Notes under the pieces: generated by a model | Seen by the model: only the letters and a program-made list of their open reading frames with translations | Told to the model about the DNA's origin: nothing | Database searches by the model: none | In this document: positions 25,726 to 35,514 of the stretch, piece by piece | Numbering within the stretch: the first letter of the stretch is position 1 | Layout: each line of letters starts with the position of its first letter | Assembly (NCBI GenBank): GCA_964522165.1 | Contig: CAZFVV010000001.1 | Coordinates: 1-64,000 of the forward strand | From: JABWBP01 sp964522165 | GTDB taxonomy: Bacteria > Calditrichota > Calditrichia > RBG-13-44-9 > J075 | Length of the DNA: 64,000 bases | Direction of reading: 5' to 3' | Made by a program: the position numbers and the translations under genes

Positions 25726-27813
25726 ATGCAATTCCTTCGCTTTATCTCATTTTTATTGGGTTTAATGCTGTTGATTGGTTGGAGTAATATATTGAAAGGC
25801 AATTGGGGAAAAGGAAATCATAGTAATCAGTATGTTGATATAGATCCGAGTTCTTGTTCAGTTTTATTTAAAGATGGGAGAGTTCATATAATAGAGAACA
25901 GATTATCTAACTCTCTGCATAAATCCGTTCATAATTCGACCAACGCTTTTACCATTGACTTATTCCCGTTGAAAATCATGTCTGATTTTATAATGAGTTA
26001 TCTCTGGTTTTATGATGAATTAGGAAACGGGAACGATACCCTCATCTTTTTGGAAGATTCAGTAGCAAGTGTATTACGGCCTGCTGGCCGGTACAGTCTC
26101 TTTGCGGGATATTGGCCTGATCAATATCAACACACCCTCATCGTAAAAGATCATATTCATTTAAGTGCCCCATCACAAGTTCAGATAACGGAAGAAGAAG
26201 CGGATCAGGCGCTGAATTTCAATTTACGTAAAGAGACTGGTAACCCTTTGGGAATTAGTGTTATCTCGTTTTATTTTTACAGCAAAATGAATGATTCTAA
26301 GTTCAGGATTACCAGCTTCAATGATGGTTATAATACTTTTAGGTTAAAATACAATTTTATGCCTCAGTCATTTGAAAAAGAATGGGCAGTTAAGGGTAAA
26401 CAACTCCATAATGGAGGGAATTTATACTTGTTAAGTGGTGAAATAACGGATGACCTACCGCCGACTACTAATATTACTAACAACCCGGCTAATTTAGTTC
26501 ATGCCGATTTTTATTATCATTTTCCAGATTCCCTAACCAATGGAAGCTATTTTCAAATATCCACTTTATTTCCTGATTTCCATTGGGCGGGAGCCGGCGA
26601 TCCAATTTACACCCATCCGATTCAGTTAAGAGTATACCAGGATACTACTCTTAGTATTGCATTTCGAGCTTCTACGTTCATTCAATTTGTCTCAAGTAAT
26701 GCCCTTTTTTACATTACAACTCATGAAGTTCGAATTGATAATCAAATGGTTACAGGATATTTCCTTTCCGATAGAAATGCTAGTTCATTCATTATTTCAA
26801 ATAAATTGGAAAAAACAAATTTGGGGTTGACACCGACTTACTGGTTTGGAAAATTTATGAATCAAGCAGACACTATTAAGATTCGTTCACCTCACGGGAA
26901 ATTTCAACATCTTTTTCTATCTCAGAGTAACGATATACTACTGCATTACAACGTAGATTTCCAAATTTTTAGTAATGGAGTAATCATTAAGGAAGGGAAG
27001 TTTCCCTATGCTGCTGGGAGTCCTATTATGTTTCTCGGATTTAATCCAGATAGCCTTACCATCCCGGTTTCACCAGGAACTTACGAGATGGTGATCACCG
27101 ATAACGATTATGAACTCAACGCACAGCCAGGCATTTCCCGCGTCAAAGCGAGATTTAATCTTAATCAATTAGATAGAAACCCGCCCAACATAACACTTTT
27201 CCAAATTCTGGCTGAAGATGAATTAACTTATGCTTTGAATCCTTTCAATAACAATAGAGTGCGATTTACTTTGGAAGAAGAGGGAGTCGTAAATGGCATT
27301 CAACTATTCTATGGAGCATGGAATGATAGCATTTGGCATGAAATCCCTCTCAACCATAATGCACCCTTTTGGGATGGTTCAATTCCTTATTTAAGCGAGG
27401 GTTTATATTCGTTAAGATTACTCGCCTGTGATGGTTTTCAAAATTATATTGATTGTATAATGTCGCCTGCATTTGTGATGGAAGAGAGCACCGCTATAAA
27501 GAATAATTCTCTTGGGATAAATTCTTTACAACAAATTCAGCTTTATCCGAATTATCCTAATCCTTTTAATGAACAGACATTAATCTCTTACGTAATTCCC
27601 AATAACTTTTCCAGTGAAATACAAATTGCTATTTACAACCTGCTTGGGCAAAAAGTGGCGATTTTATATGAAGGAAGGACAACGTCGGGGCATCATCAAC
27701 TTTATTGGAACGGAACAGACAGTGATGATAAGCAAACTGCGTCAGGTATTTATTATTTAGTATTGAAAGGAGGTGATCTAATCATTAAACAAAAATTGAT
27801 AGTGATTCATTGA
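25726..27813 (+). CDS. secreted protein with type IX sorting domain
   Basis: 695 residues with an N-terminal signal peptide (FISFLLGLMLLIGWSN) and a C-terminal domain of about 85 residues beginning QLYPNYPNPFNEQTLISY and ending LIIKQKLIVIH, the pattern of type IX secretion tails. The middle (residues 30-590) is beta-rich; I recognise no catalytic motif. The gene is clearly richer in A and T than its neighbours and uses many AAT, TTA and ATA codons. Together with the next gene it looks like an acquired or fast-evolving island. Confidence 0.75.
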   Translation: MQFLRFISFLLGLMLLIGWSNILKGNWGKGNHSNQYVDIDPSSCSVLFKDGRVHIIENRLSNSLHKSVHNSTNAFTIDLFPLKIMSDFIMSYLWFYDELGNGNDTLIFLEDSVASVLRPAGRYSLFAGYWPDQYQHTLIVKDHIHLSAPSQVQITEEEADQALNFNLRKETGNPLGISVISFYFYSKMNDSKFRITSFNDGYNTFRLKYNFMPQSFEKEWAVKGKQLHNGGNLYLLSGEITDDLPPTTNITNNPANLVHADFYYHFPDSLTNGSYFQISTLFPDFHWAGAGDPIYTHPIQLRVYQDTTLSIAFRASTFIQFVSSNALFYITTHEVRIDNQMVTGYFLSDRNASSFIISNKLEKTNLGLTPTYWFGKFMNQADTIKIRSPHGKFQHLFLSQSNDILLHYNVDFQIFSNGVIIKEGKFPYAAGSPIMFLGFNPDSLTIPVSPGTYEMVITDNDYELNAQPGISRVKARFNLNQLDRNPPNITLFQILAEDELTYALNPFNNNRVRFTLEEEGVVNGIQLFYGAWNDSIWHEIPLNHNAPFWDGSIPYLSEGLYSLRLLACDGFQNYIDCIMSPAFVMEESTAIKNNSLGINSLQQIQLYPNYPNPFNEQTLISYVIPNNFSSEIQIAIYNLLGQKVAILYEGRTTSGHHQLYWNGTDSDDKQTASGIYYLVLKGGDLIIKQKLIVIH

Positions 27814-27928
27814 TTTACATTTTGGAGGTCAAACAAGAGAGGGGGAGAAAAAGCTTTTAGTCAGAAGCAGGGAAGATTCATTTAAAAGCGAAGTATCCAA
27901 CACACAAATGAATTCAAGAGAGATTACA

Positions 27929-29004
27929 ATGAAAACTTTGTATTTTCAACTGATGGCTCTATTATGCATCTACCTTTCAGGTTACGCTCAAGGCACCATT
28001 ACATCTGTGGTTCATCATGGCCCTTATAATGACTTTGATGCTGTAGTGGTTGATCTTACTCAAACGCAAATTATAATTTTTTTATCTATGTTTTTTATCG
28101 ACCCCAAAAATGGGAGTCAGGGCAATGGAATGACTTATATGCGTGGGATTATTTTGGGCCTTTTTATACAGCGGGTTCCTGGAGTGTGGTCAATAAACCA
28201 ATAAACATCTTTCGGGGTGAAGATTATTCGGGAAATTTTGCTCCATTGTACATTAACCCTGCCGGAAATGGAACATATCGAATTCAGGTTGCTCTGTATG
28301 TAGATTTTGAGCCCGATATCACTGAATATTCCGGTTCGTTTACCGTGACCGATGTAGTCGCCCCTTCTGCTCCAACTGGCATCACTAGATCTATTGTGGG
28401 TTCGCAGAACAATCCCCGTATTGACTGGAATCAGAACCCTGAAGGAGATATTCAAAACTATGAAATCTATAAAAGAGTGGGCAGTGATCCCTGGGGAACT
28501 TCTCCAATCGCTACTGTAAGTAACACTACAAAATATTACGTGGATCAGACAGTGACAGGGGCCAGTTTTTACCAATATAGCAATAATGTGGAGATTCCCT
28601 ACCGGGTAAAAGCAGTTGATTTTAACGCCAATAAATCGGCTCATTCCAGTTCAGTTAGTTTTAATGTGCAGGGCGGGGATCAGAGCAAAATTGTGGGTCC
28701 GAATCTGGTTGAACAAGTCATTCCGGACAATTATGTCCTAATGCAAAACTACCCAAATCCTTTTAACCCGGTTACAACCATTCAATTCGGGCTGAAAGAA
28801 GCCGGGCCGGCAGAAGTAGCGATCTATTCCATAGACGGGCGGAAAATCGCAACCCTGGTGAATGAATTCATGGAAGCGGGGACGTATCAAGTGCATTGGG
28901 ATGGGACGGATCAACAAGGCAACCCGGCCAGCTCTGGCGTGTACCTCTATCAACTAAAAGCAGGGAATCAAAGGCTGGTGAAGAAGATGATGCTCGTCAG
29001 ATAA
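27929..29004 (+). pseudogene. secreted fibronectin-like protein with type IX tail, frameshifted at a T-run
   Basis: An N-terminal frame gives a signal peptide (MKTLYFQLMALLCIYLSGYAQG) and about 50 residues, then loses sense after LTQTQIIIF. The sense continues one base back as FFIYVFYRPQKWESGQWNDLYAWDYFGPFYTAG and runs into a fibronectin type III-like domain (PSAPTGITRS ... FNVQG) and a C-terminal sorting domain (QNYPNPFNPVTTIQFG ... KMMLVR). The switch is at the T7 run at 28078-28084, where the in-frame sequence is T TTT TTA, a classic -1 slippery heptamer. A lost T (mutation or assembly error) is the simplest cause; programmed frameshifting is possible. The ATG with AAGAGAG upstream is preferred over one seven codons earlier. 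Confidence 0.65.
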
Positions 29005-29099
29005 ACTGCCAGTGATGCAGGCCGCTCCTTTAGAGCCGCTTTTTACGGACCCCACATAATCGGCCAACTTAGGAAAAGCTTCCGGCAGTCGGTTCGATC

Positions 29100-29151
29100 A
29101 ATAAACTCCGCTCATCCCGGTTTCCGCCAGGGGGAGCGGAGTTTATTTCTT
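29100..29151. terminator. strong stem with T-rich tail
   Basis: AATAAACTCCGCTC (29100-29113) pairs perfectly with GAGCGGAGTTTATT (29134-29147), a 14-pair stem followed by a T-rich tail TTTATTTCTT. It lies about 95 bases after the preceding type IX-tailed gene and is a good intrinsic terminator, possibly in both directions. Further on a shorter ATCCCGA/TCGGGAT hairpin occurs (about 29205-29221). The rest of the 444-base spacer to ppdK is AT-rich and must carry its promoter. Confidence 0.75.
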
Positions 29152-29448
29152 ATAAGCATTTATAAGCAGCTTATATTCGGCGTTTTGCTCGAAACGTCAT
29201 CCCGAATAAGTCGGGATGGCGGAAAAGCTGCTTCTTTCCGTAGAAATATTTCTCGAAGGAATCTAAGATCGGAGCACTCCCCGAAGCCTTGCATTTTTTT
29301 ATTTTTTTGCAAAGGGTAGGGGTAAGCATTAAATTTCTCACTTGTTTAAAAAAAAATCGAATTTTGATTCATCTATCACGGTTTTTTTGCTTGAATTATG
29401 CGTAATTGTTAATATTCAGATGCGAACGCGGTAAAAAAAGGAGATTCG

Positions 29449-32226
29449 ATGGCTAAGAAGTACGTCTATTATTTCGGTTCCAACGGCGCAGATGGCCGCG
29501 CAGACATGAAAGAATTGTTGGGAGGCAAGGGCGCCAACCTGGCGGAGATGGTTAACTTAGGTATGCCGGTGCCTTCCGGTTTTACCATTTCTACCGAAGT
29601 GTGTACTTACTACTACAAAAACAACCGCACCTACCCCAAGGAGCTTTCCGGCCAGGTGCTGCAAGCGCTGCGGAAAATGGAAAAAGAGATGGGCGCCAAA
29701 TTCGGCGACAAAAACAATCCCCTGCTGATATCGGTTCGTTCCGGGGCGCGCAGCTCCATGCCCGGGATGATGGAAACGGTTCTGAACGTGGGATTGAACG
29801 ATACCACCCGCGAGGGATTGATCAAAAAGTCCAAAAATCCCCGCTTCGTGTACGATTCCCAGCGCCGCCTGATCCAGATGTATTCCGACGTGGTGATGGA
29901 AAAGGCCGCCGGCGTCGAGCCGAAAGAGGGCAAAGGTATTCGCCAGCAGTTGGAACACGAGTTGGAAAAGATGAAACACGCCAAAGGCTGCAAAAGCGAC
30001 ACGGACCTGACCGCCGATGATTTGCAAGAATTGATCGAAATTTACAAGCGGAAAGTGCGGGAAGTGCTCGGCAAACCCTTCCCGGAAGACGCCCTGGAGC
30101 AGTTATGGGGCGGGATCGGGGCGGTTTTCCAAAGTTGGAACGGCAAACGCGCCGTGGCCTACCGGCGGATCGAGGGCATCCCGGATTGGTGGGGCACCGC
30201 GGTCAACGTGCAGGCCATGGTGTTCGGAAACATGGGCGACTCCTCAGCCACCGGGGTGGGATTTACCCGCAACCCGGCCACCGGCGAGAACTATTTCTAC
30301 GGCGAATGGCTGCCCAACGCCCAGGGCGAAGACGTTGTCGCCGGCATTCGCACCCCCAACCCGGTCAACGAGGTGGGAAAATCCGAGCATACCCACCACC
30401 TGCCCTCCCTGGAAACCGCCATGCCCAAAGCGTATAAACAACTTCACCGGATTCAGAAGCAGTTGGAAAAGCATTACAAGGATATGCTCGACATCGAATT
30501 CACCATCCAGGACGGCACGCTGTACATGCTGCAGTGCCGGGTGGGGAAACGGAACGGCCCCGCGGCGCTGAAAATGGCGTTGGACATGATGCACGAAAAA
30601 CTGATCGACGCAAAAACCGCGGTTGCCCGGGTGAAGCCGGAGCAATTGGATGAATTACTGCACCCGATTTTAGACCCCAAGGCGGAAAAAGCGGCTACCT
30701 CCATCGCCAAAGGTTTGCCTGCCGGCCCCGGCGGCGGAACCGGCAGGGTGGTGTTCAGCGCTAATGAGGCCGTGGAATGGGCTAAAAAAGGCGAAAAGGT
30801 CATTTTGGTGCGCGAAGAGACCAACCCGGAAGACATCGAAGGGATGCGCGCGGCGCAAGCCATCCTCACCGCCCGCGGGGGGATGACCAGCCACGCCGCG
30901 CTGGTGGCGCGCGGCTGGGGAAAATGCTGCATCGTCGGCGCGAGCAGCATCAAGGTAAATTTCAAAGAGAAATATTTGATGGCCGGGGAGCATAAGGTTA
31001 AAGAAGGCGACTGGATTTCCCTGAACGGCAGCAAGGGCGTGGTCTATCTCGGCCAGCTGGGCATGGTGAAGACCACCGAGGACAACCCCCTGTTCCAGGA
31101 GTTGATGAAACTGTGCGATAAATTCCGTCGCCTGAAAGTTCGCACCAACGCCGATACCCCGGAAGACGCCCGGAAGGCGCGGGCCTTCGGGGCGGAAGGA
31201 ATCGGGCTGTTCAGAACCGAGCACATGTTCTACGGCAAAGGCTCCGAAGCTCCCTTGTTCAAGCTTCGCAAAATGATCATCTCCAAGACCGAAGCCGAAC
31301 GCCGGGCGGCGTTGGAGGAGTTGTTTTCCCACGTGAAGAGCGACATCAAAGGCACCCTGGAAGCGATGGACGGCTTCCCGGTGACCATCCGCACCCTGGA
31401 TCCGCCTTTGCATGAATTTGTGCCCAATCACCACGAAGAGCAGGAAAAGCTCGCCAAAAGCCTCAATATCAGCCTGGAAGAATTCGAGAAACGCGCCAAT
31501 GCGCTGCATGAAAACAACCCCATGATGGGGCATCGCGGGGTGCGGCTGGGCGTGACCTACCCGGAAGTGACCGAGATGCAAATCCGGGCGATCTTCGAGG
31601 CCACTGCGGAATTGCTGCAAAAAGGAAAAAAACCTTATCCCGAAATCATGATTCCGGTTACCTGCACCAGCGCTGAATTGAAGCACCAGTTCGATCTGAT
31701 TGCCCAGGTACACCAGGAGGTATGCGCGAAGTTCAAGATGAAAGCGATTCCCCACCTGGTGGGAACCATGATCGAAATTCCCCGCGCGGCGCTGACCGCG
31801 GATAAAATGGCCGAATATGCGCAGTTCTTCTCGTTCGGAACGAATGATTTGACCCAAATGACCTTCGGCTTCTCGCGGGACGACATCGGCGGGTTTTTAC
31901 CCGATTACCTGGAGAAGCGCATCCTGCCGGGGGACCCGTTCCAACAGGTTGATCGCGATGCGGTGGGCGAGCTGATGAAGGTCGCCTGCGAAAAAGGGCG
32001 CAGCGCCCGGCCGGATATTAAACTGGGCATCTGCGGGGAGCACGGCGGCGACCCGGCTTCCGTGGAGTTTTGCCACCAATTAGGATTGTCGTATGTCAGT
32101 TGCTCCCCCTTCCGGGTGCCGATTGCCCGGCTGGCCGCGGCGCAGGCGGCGCTGCGCGACTCCGCGCCGGCGCCCAAAAAGCAGAAAAAGGGGGCAGCGA
32201 GAGCCAGCCGGAGTGCAAAACTTTAG
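29449..32226 (+). CDS. ppdK: pyruvate, phosphate dikinase
   Basis: 925 residues, slightly above the usual 880. The N-terminal nucleotide-binding domain shows GGKGANLAEMVNLGMPVPSGF and the metal/ATP segment DIEFTIQDGTLYMLQCR. The phosphohistidine domain carries the catalytic histidine in GGMTSHAALVARGWGK. The C-terminal PEP/pyruvate barrel has GIGLFRTEHMF, NPMMGHRGVRLG and CGEHGGDP. It interconverts ATP, phosphate and pyruvate with AMP, diphosphate and phosphoenolpyruvate, common in anaerobes. AAAAGGAG precedes the ATG. The last five residues (RSAKL) and the TAG stop come from a spacer palindrome, which explains the odd basic tail. Confidence 0.97.
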   Translation: MAKKYVYYFGSNGADGRADMKELLGGKGANLAEMVNLGMPVPSGFTISTEVCTYYYKNNRTYPKELSGQVLQALRKMEKEMGAKFGDKNNPLLISVRSGARSSMPGMMETVLNVGLNDTTREGLIKKSKNPRFVYDSQRRLIQMYSDVVMEKAAGVEPKEGKGIRQQLEHELEKMKHAKGCKSDTDLTADDLQELIEIYKRKVREVLGKPFPEDALEQLWGGIGAVFQSWNGKRAVAYRRIEGIPDWWGTAVNVQAMVFGNMGDSSATGVGFTRNPATGENYFYGEWLPNAQGEDVVAGIRTPNPVNEVGKSEHTHHLPSLETAMPKAYKQLHRIQKQLEKHYKDMLDIEFTIQDGTLYMLQCRVGKRNGPAALKMALDMMHEKLIDAKTAVARVKPEQLDELLHPILDPKAEKAATSIAKGLPAGPGGGTGRVVFSANEAVEWAKKGEKVILVREETNPEDIEGMRAAQAILTARGGMTSHAALVARGWGKCCIVGASSIKVNFKEKYLMAGEHKVKEGDWISLNGSKGVVYLGQLGMVKTTEDNPLFQELMKLCDKFRRLKVRTNADTPEDARKARAFGAEGIGLFRTEHMFYGKGSEAPLFKLRKMIISKTEAERRAALEELFSHVKSDIKGTLEAMDGFPVTIRTLDPPLHEFVPNHHEEQEKLAKSLNISLEEFEKRANALHENNPMMGHRGVRLGVTYPEVTEMQIRAIFEATAELLQKGKKPYPEIMIPVTCTSAELKHQFDLIAQVHQEVCAKFKMKAIPHLVGTMIEIPRAALTADKMAEYAQFFSFGTNDLTQMTFGFSRDDIGGFLPDYLEKRILPGDPFQQVDRDAVGELMKVACEKGRSARPDIKLGICGEHGGDPASVEFCHQLGLSYVSCSPFRVPIARLAAAQAALRDSAPAPKKQKKGAARASRSAKL

Positions 32227-32285
32227 TTTTGCCACTCACGTTGCCTGCCGACAGTGCAAAGCTGAAGCTTTGCACTCCGGCGTAC
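32205..32285. repeat. pair of GTGCAAA palindromes at the ppdK 3' end
   Basis: Two copies of the GGAGTGCAAA...TTTGCACTCC family, the first (CCGGAGTGCAAAACTTTAG...) running into the ppdK stop codon and the second (about 32254-32279) nearly perfect. The same palindrome occurs near 3.2, 24.2, 45.0 and 53.9 kb. Confidence 0.75.
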
Positions 32286-32431
32286 TTCATTTTCGGTTAG
32301 CGGTTCGTTGATCTTTATCAATTCAATTGCCGGTGATGGGAATAACTTGCGTGGCCGGTTTTTCTGTCGCCAGCACCGATTAAACCAGGGAAGTTATCGG
32401 CACTTTTCATCAATCTAACAAGGAGAGCAAG

Positions 32432-32887
32432 ATGGCGAAGAAGAAGGAACGTCAATTTGCCATTAAGCAGATCGTTCAAGAGGAACAGATTTCGAACCAA
32501 TCCGAACTGCTATCCAGGCTGCAAGGCAAAGGTTACAACACCACCCAGGCCACATTGTCGCGGGACCTCCACGAGATGGGAATCATCCGGGTTCCAACCC
32601 CGGAGGGATACCGCTATGTTATTTCCGAGCAGGAGAGCAGCCACTCGTTTGTGAAGTTAGTGGGAATGGAAATTTTAGGAATTTACAATAACGAATCGGT
32701 TCTGGTGGTCAGAACCATCACCGGGCGAGCGACCGGGGTGGCCCTGTTTATCGATCAGATCAAACACCGCAACATCCTCGGCACCGTCGCGGGAGAAAAT
32801 TCGATTATTGTAGTTCCGGATTCCGTGGCCAACCTGCCCAAGATTAAAACCGATCTGGAGAACATCGCCTGTCAGAAATGGAGCTAA
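32432..32887 (+). CDS. argR: arginine repressor ArgR
   Basis: 151 residues. The winged-helix DNA-binding half contains ISNQSELLSRLQGKGYNTTQATLSRDLHEMGIIRV, with the SRDL signature. The C-terminal oligomerisation and arginine-binding half shows GTVAGENSIIVV (the usual GTIAGDDTI-type motif). It represses arginine synthesis when arginine binds, acting as a hexamer. An AAGGAGAG site precedes the ATG. No arginine genes are nearby; the gene overlaps the next one by ten bases, implying one transcript. Confidence 0.93.
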   Translation: MAKKKERQFAIKQIVQEEQISNQSELLSRLQGKGYNTTQATLSRDLHEMGIIRVPTPEGYRYVISEQESSHSFVKLVGMEILGIYNNESVLVVRTITGRATGVALFIDQIKHRNILGTVAGENSIIVVPDSVANLPKIKTDLENIACQKWS

Positions 32888-35514
32888 AGGCCAGGATCGA
32901 TACGGAATTCTTGCCCTTTGTCAGCAAGCCTGCGCGATACCTGGGAAACGAGTATAACGCCGTTCTGAAATCCCCCCGGCCGGGGGAACTGCGCGTGGCC
33001 CTGTGTTTTTCCGATTTGTACGAAGCGGGAATTCGCAATACTGCATTTGAGACGTTATACCACTGTTTGAACAGCCAGCCGAAAATTTCCGCGGAACGGG
33101 TTTATACTCCCTGGACCGACGCGGAAACGGTTCTGCACGCTGCCGCTATCCCACTGTTTTCGCTGGAATCCAAATTCCCCCTGAACAAGTTTGATCTGCT
33201 CGTTTTCTACCTCCCGGATGTATTATCATTTACCAACCTCTTAACCATGTTGCATCTCGGCGGCGTTCCGCTTCGCTCCCGGGAGCGGAACGCCGGGGAA
33301 CCGCCGGTGATTGGCGTCGGCCCCGCGCTCATCAATCCCGAACCGCCGGCTGTTTTCCTGGATGCGGCCGTTCCCGGGGACCCCGTAGCCGCCCTGTGGG
33401 AAATTGCCGCGGCGGCGGAACGCGCAAAGAGCGAGCGCCGAGACAGGCAGGAGTTCCTCCGGGCTATCGCGGCAATCCCCGGGGTGTATGTTCCTTCATT
33501 TTATGAGCCGTTGTATAACGATTTTAAGGAATTCCAGGGAATTACCCGCTTAGAGACTACCGCGCCGGAGCGTATCCGCAGCGCTGCCGCCGGGTCCGGC
33601 GCTAAGGATGAAAAAATCTGCCCGCTGAAACCGCTGCAGCCCCCGGGAGATTTGCCCAACAATCGCCCCGCGGCCGGCCAGTACGAACGCTTTACGGGGG
33701 AAAATAACCGTTTCGCTCCCGGGCGGGTATTTCCCCCGGCGGTGCAGCAATCCGCGGAAAATTTGTACCGGGAATTGCAAAAATGCTTGCAGGGAAGCGG
33801 CGCGGAGCCGGCGGCGCGGTTATTATCCAATGATTCGCTTTTCCGGGAAACCGGTTGGGGATTCGCCAAGGAGAAATGCCTTGCAGAAGAGCACCTGATA
33901 AGCGTCTCCGTTCCTTCTGCGGAATTAGCGCTGCGCCTGCCGGCAACCGGGGAGCTGGCCAACGCGCTGAAGGAGAATGGGTTCGCCCTCTCGCCCCTGG
34001 CTGGCAGCCCGCGCCTGCGCAGCGTGTTGAACCTGAACCTGCGCGACCAGGATATTTTAGACGCGGTCAAATTGGCGCTGGAGAGCGGCTGGCAAACCAT
34101 CCGGCTGAATTTTATGCTCGGCCTGCCCGCCGAAAAGCCGGAAGATGCCGAGGCCATCGCCGCCCTGGCCAAAAAATGCCTGGATCTCGCCAAATCCTAT
34201 CCGGAAGCGCAGCTGCTGGTCTCGGCGCAGGGGTTTTCGCCGAAAGCTCATACGCCTTTCCAGTGGGAAAAACAGGAATCCGCGGCGCTGCTGGAAGAGA
34301 AATTCGAGCAGCTCCGGCAAAGCTTAGCCGACCTCCCGGTAAAAACCGTTTTTCAAAATCCCCGCCTGGCCAGCTTAGAAACCGCCCTCTCCCGGGGCGA
34401 CCGCAGGATGGGCGAGGTGATCGAGAGCGCCTGGCAGCGGGGAGCGCGCCTCGACGCCTACAAGGAAACTTTTCGCGGGGAGGCCTGGGAGCGGGCGTTC
34501 CGGGAAAAGGAGATCGACTGGGAGGCCTGCCTCTCGCCCATCTCCGTTACCGTGGCGCTGCCCTGGGACCACATCGACCTGGGCGTCTCCAAAGCGGATC
34601 TCAAAGAAGAAAAGTTGCGGGCTTACCAGGGGCAGTTGCACCCCCGGAACAAGGATATGGTTTCGTTAGGCTACGGGGGATTGCCGCGAACGGAGTTCGA
34701 GGCGCTGCTGTGGAGCAATCTACCGGCGGAGCGGGGAAATAGCGCGGGGACGGTTTCCCGGCCCCGGCTCGAGGCGATGGCTGATTCGCAGGGGGAGGCC
34801 ATCCAGTACGGCCGCCGGGAACGCAAGCGCCAGGCCCCAGTGCAGGTGATCAAGCGAAAAATCCGCATCCGCTATTCCAAATCCGGCCCGGCGCGGTTCC
34901 TTTCGCACCTGGACATCGTGCGGGTGTTCGACTTTTCCGCGCGGCTGGCGAAAATTCCCTTAGTATATTCACAAGGACTGCGCCCGAATCCCAAAATTTC
35001 GTACGCGCTTCCCCTAAGCCCCGGGGTCGCTTCCACTGCGGAGTACCTGGATATGGAAGTGGAAATCGGGCGGGAGACCGATATCCAGGGGCGTTTCAAC
35101 CGGTTTTTGCCCGGCGGCATCCAGATTCTGCAATACCAGGGCATTTTCGCCAAAGTGCCGGCCCTGGCCGCGGTGATCAACCGCTCCACTTATGAAACGC
35201 TGCTAACGGATTTCAGCCTGCCGGAAGAATGGGTTGCGGAGTGGCTGGCCCAACCGGAAGCGCCGGTTCGCCGGGAGACCAAGGAGGGGATGAAGGAGGT
35301 CGATATTCGCCCCTACGTACGCCAAATGAAGCGCACGCAGAGCAATTTAAATGTAACGATTGACATCATCGAAGGAAGAACTGCTAAAATAACCGAAGTA
35401 TTGGAATCGCTGCTTTCCCCCCGAGGGATCGAGTATCGAAAATTCCAGGTTCAGCGAACGGGACAATATATCGTCGAGAACGATTCGATTTTAACACCTT
35501 TTGATATTATTTAG
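32878..35514 (+). CDS. radical-SAM-family-derived protein fused to DUF2344, lacking the cluster cysteines
   Basis: 878 residues. The N-terminus (VSKPARYLGNEYNAVLK, then LRVALCFSDLYEAGIRN) matches the start of the family in which a B12-binding-like/radical SAM protein is fused to DUF2344. The C-terminal third (from about 657; KIRIRYSKSGPARFLSHLDIVRVF) is DUF2344. Where the family normally has an RGCxxGCRFC-type motif (about 230-300) there is no CxxxCxxC; the seven cysteines of the protein are scattered. It therefore probably binds no radical SAM cluster. The gene overlaps argR and precedes rng, its common genomic partner. Function unknown, possibly RNA-related through rng. Confidence 0.85.
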   Translation: MELKARIDTEFLPFVSKPARYLGNEYNAVLKSPRPGELRVALCFSDLYEAGIRNTAFETLYHCLNSQPKISAERVYTPWTDAETVLHAAAIPLFSLESKFPLNKFDLLVFYLPDVLSFTNLLTMLHLGGVPLRSRERNAGEPPVIGVGPALINPEPPAVFLDAAVPGDPVAALWEIAAAAERAKSERRDRQEFLRAIAAIPGVYVPSFYEPLYNDFKEFQGITRLETTAPERIRSAAAGSGAKDEKICPLKPLQPPGDLPNNRPAAGQYERFTGENNRFAPGRVFPPAVQQSAENLYRELQKCLQGSGAEPAARLLSNDSLFRETGWGFAKEKCLAEEHLISVSVPSAELALRLPATGELANALKENGFALSPLAGSPRLRSVLNLNLRDQDILDAVKLALESGWQTIRLNFMLGLPAEKPEDAEAIAALAKKCLDLAKSYPEAQLLVSAQGFSPKAHTPFQWEKQESAALLEEKFEQLRQSLADLPVKTVFQNPRLASLETALSRGDRRMGEVIESAWQRGARLDAYKETFRGEAWERAFREKEIDWEACLSPISVTVALPWDHIDLGVSKADLKEEKLRAYQGQLHPRNKDMVSLGYGGLPRTEFEALLWSNLPAERGNSAGTVSRPRLEAMADSQGEAIQYGRRERKRQAPVQVIKRKIRIRYSKSGPARFLSHLDIVRVFDFSARLAKIPLVYSQGLRPNPKISYALPLSPGVASTAEYLDMEVEIGRETDIQGRFNRFLPGGIQILQYQGIFAKVPALAAVINRSTYETLLTDFSLPEEWVAEWLAQPEAPVRRETKEGMKEVDIRPYVRQMKRTQSNLNVTIDIIEGRTAKITEVLESLLSPRGIEYRKFQVQRTGQYIVENDSILTPFDII

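Noticed and set aside
29040..29100. tRNA-like GGTTCGATC segment
   Set aside because: No acceptor stem, anticodon arm or D-arm can be drawn around it.
30670..31857. Long antisense open frame (395 codons) opposite ppdK
   Set aside because: The plus strand encodes a complete PpdK with all motifs; the antisense frame is a composition effect.
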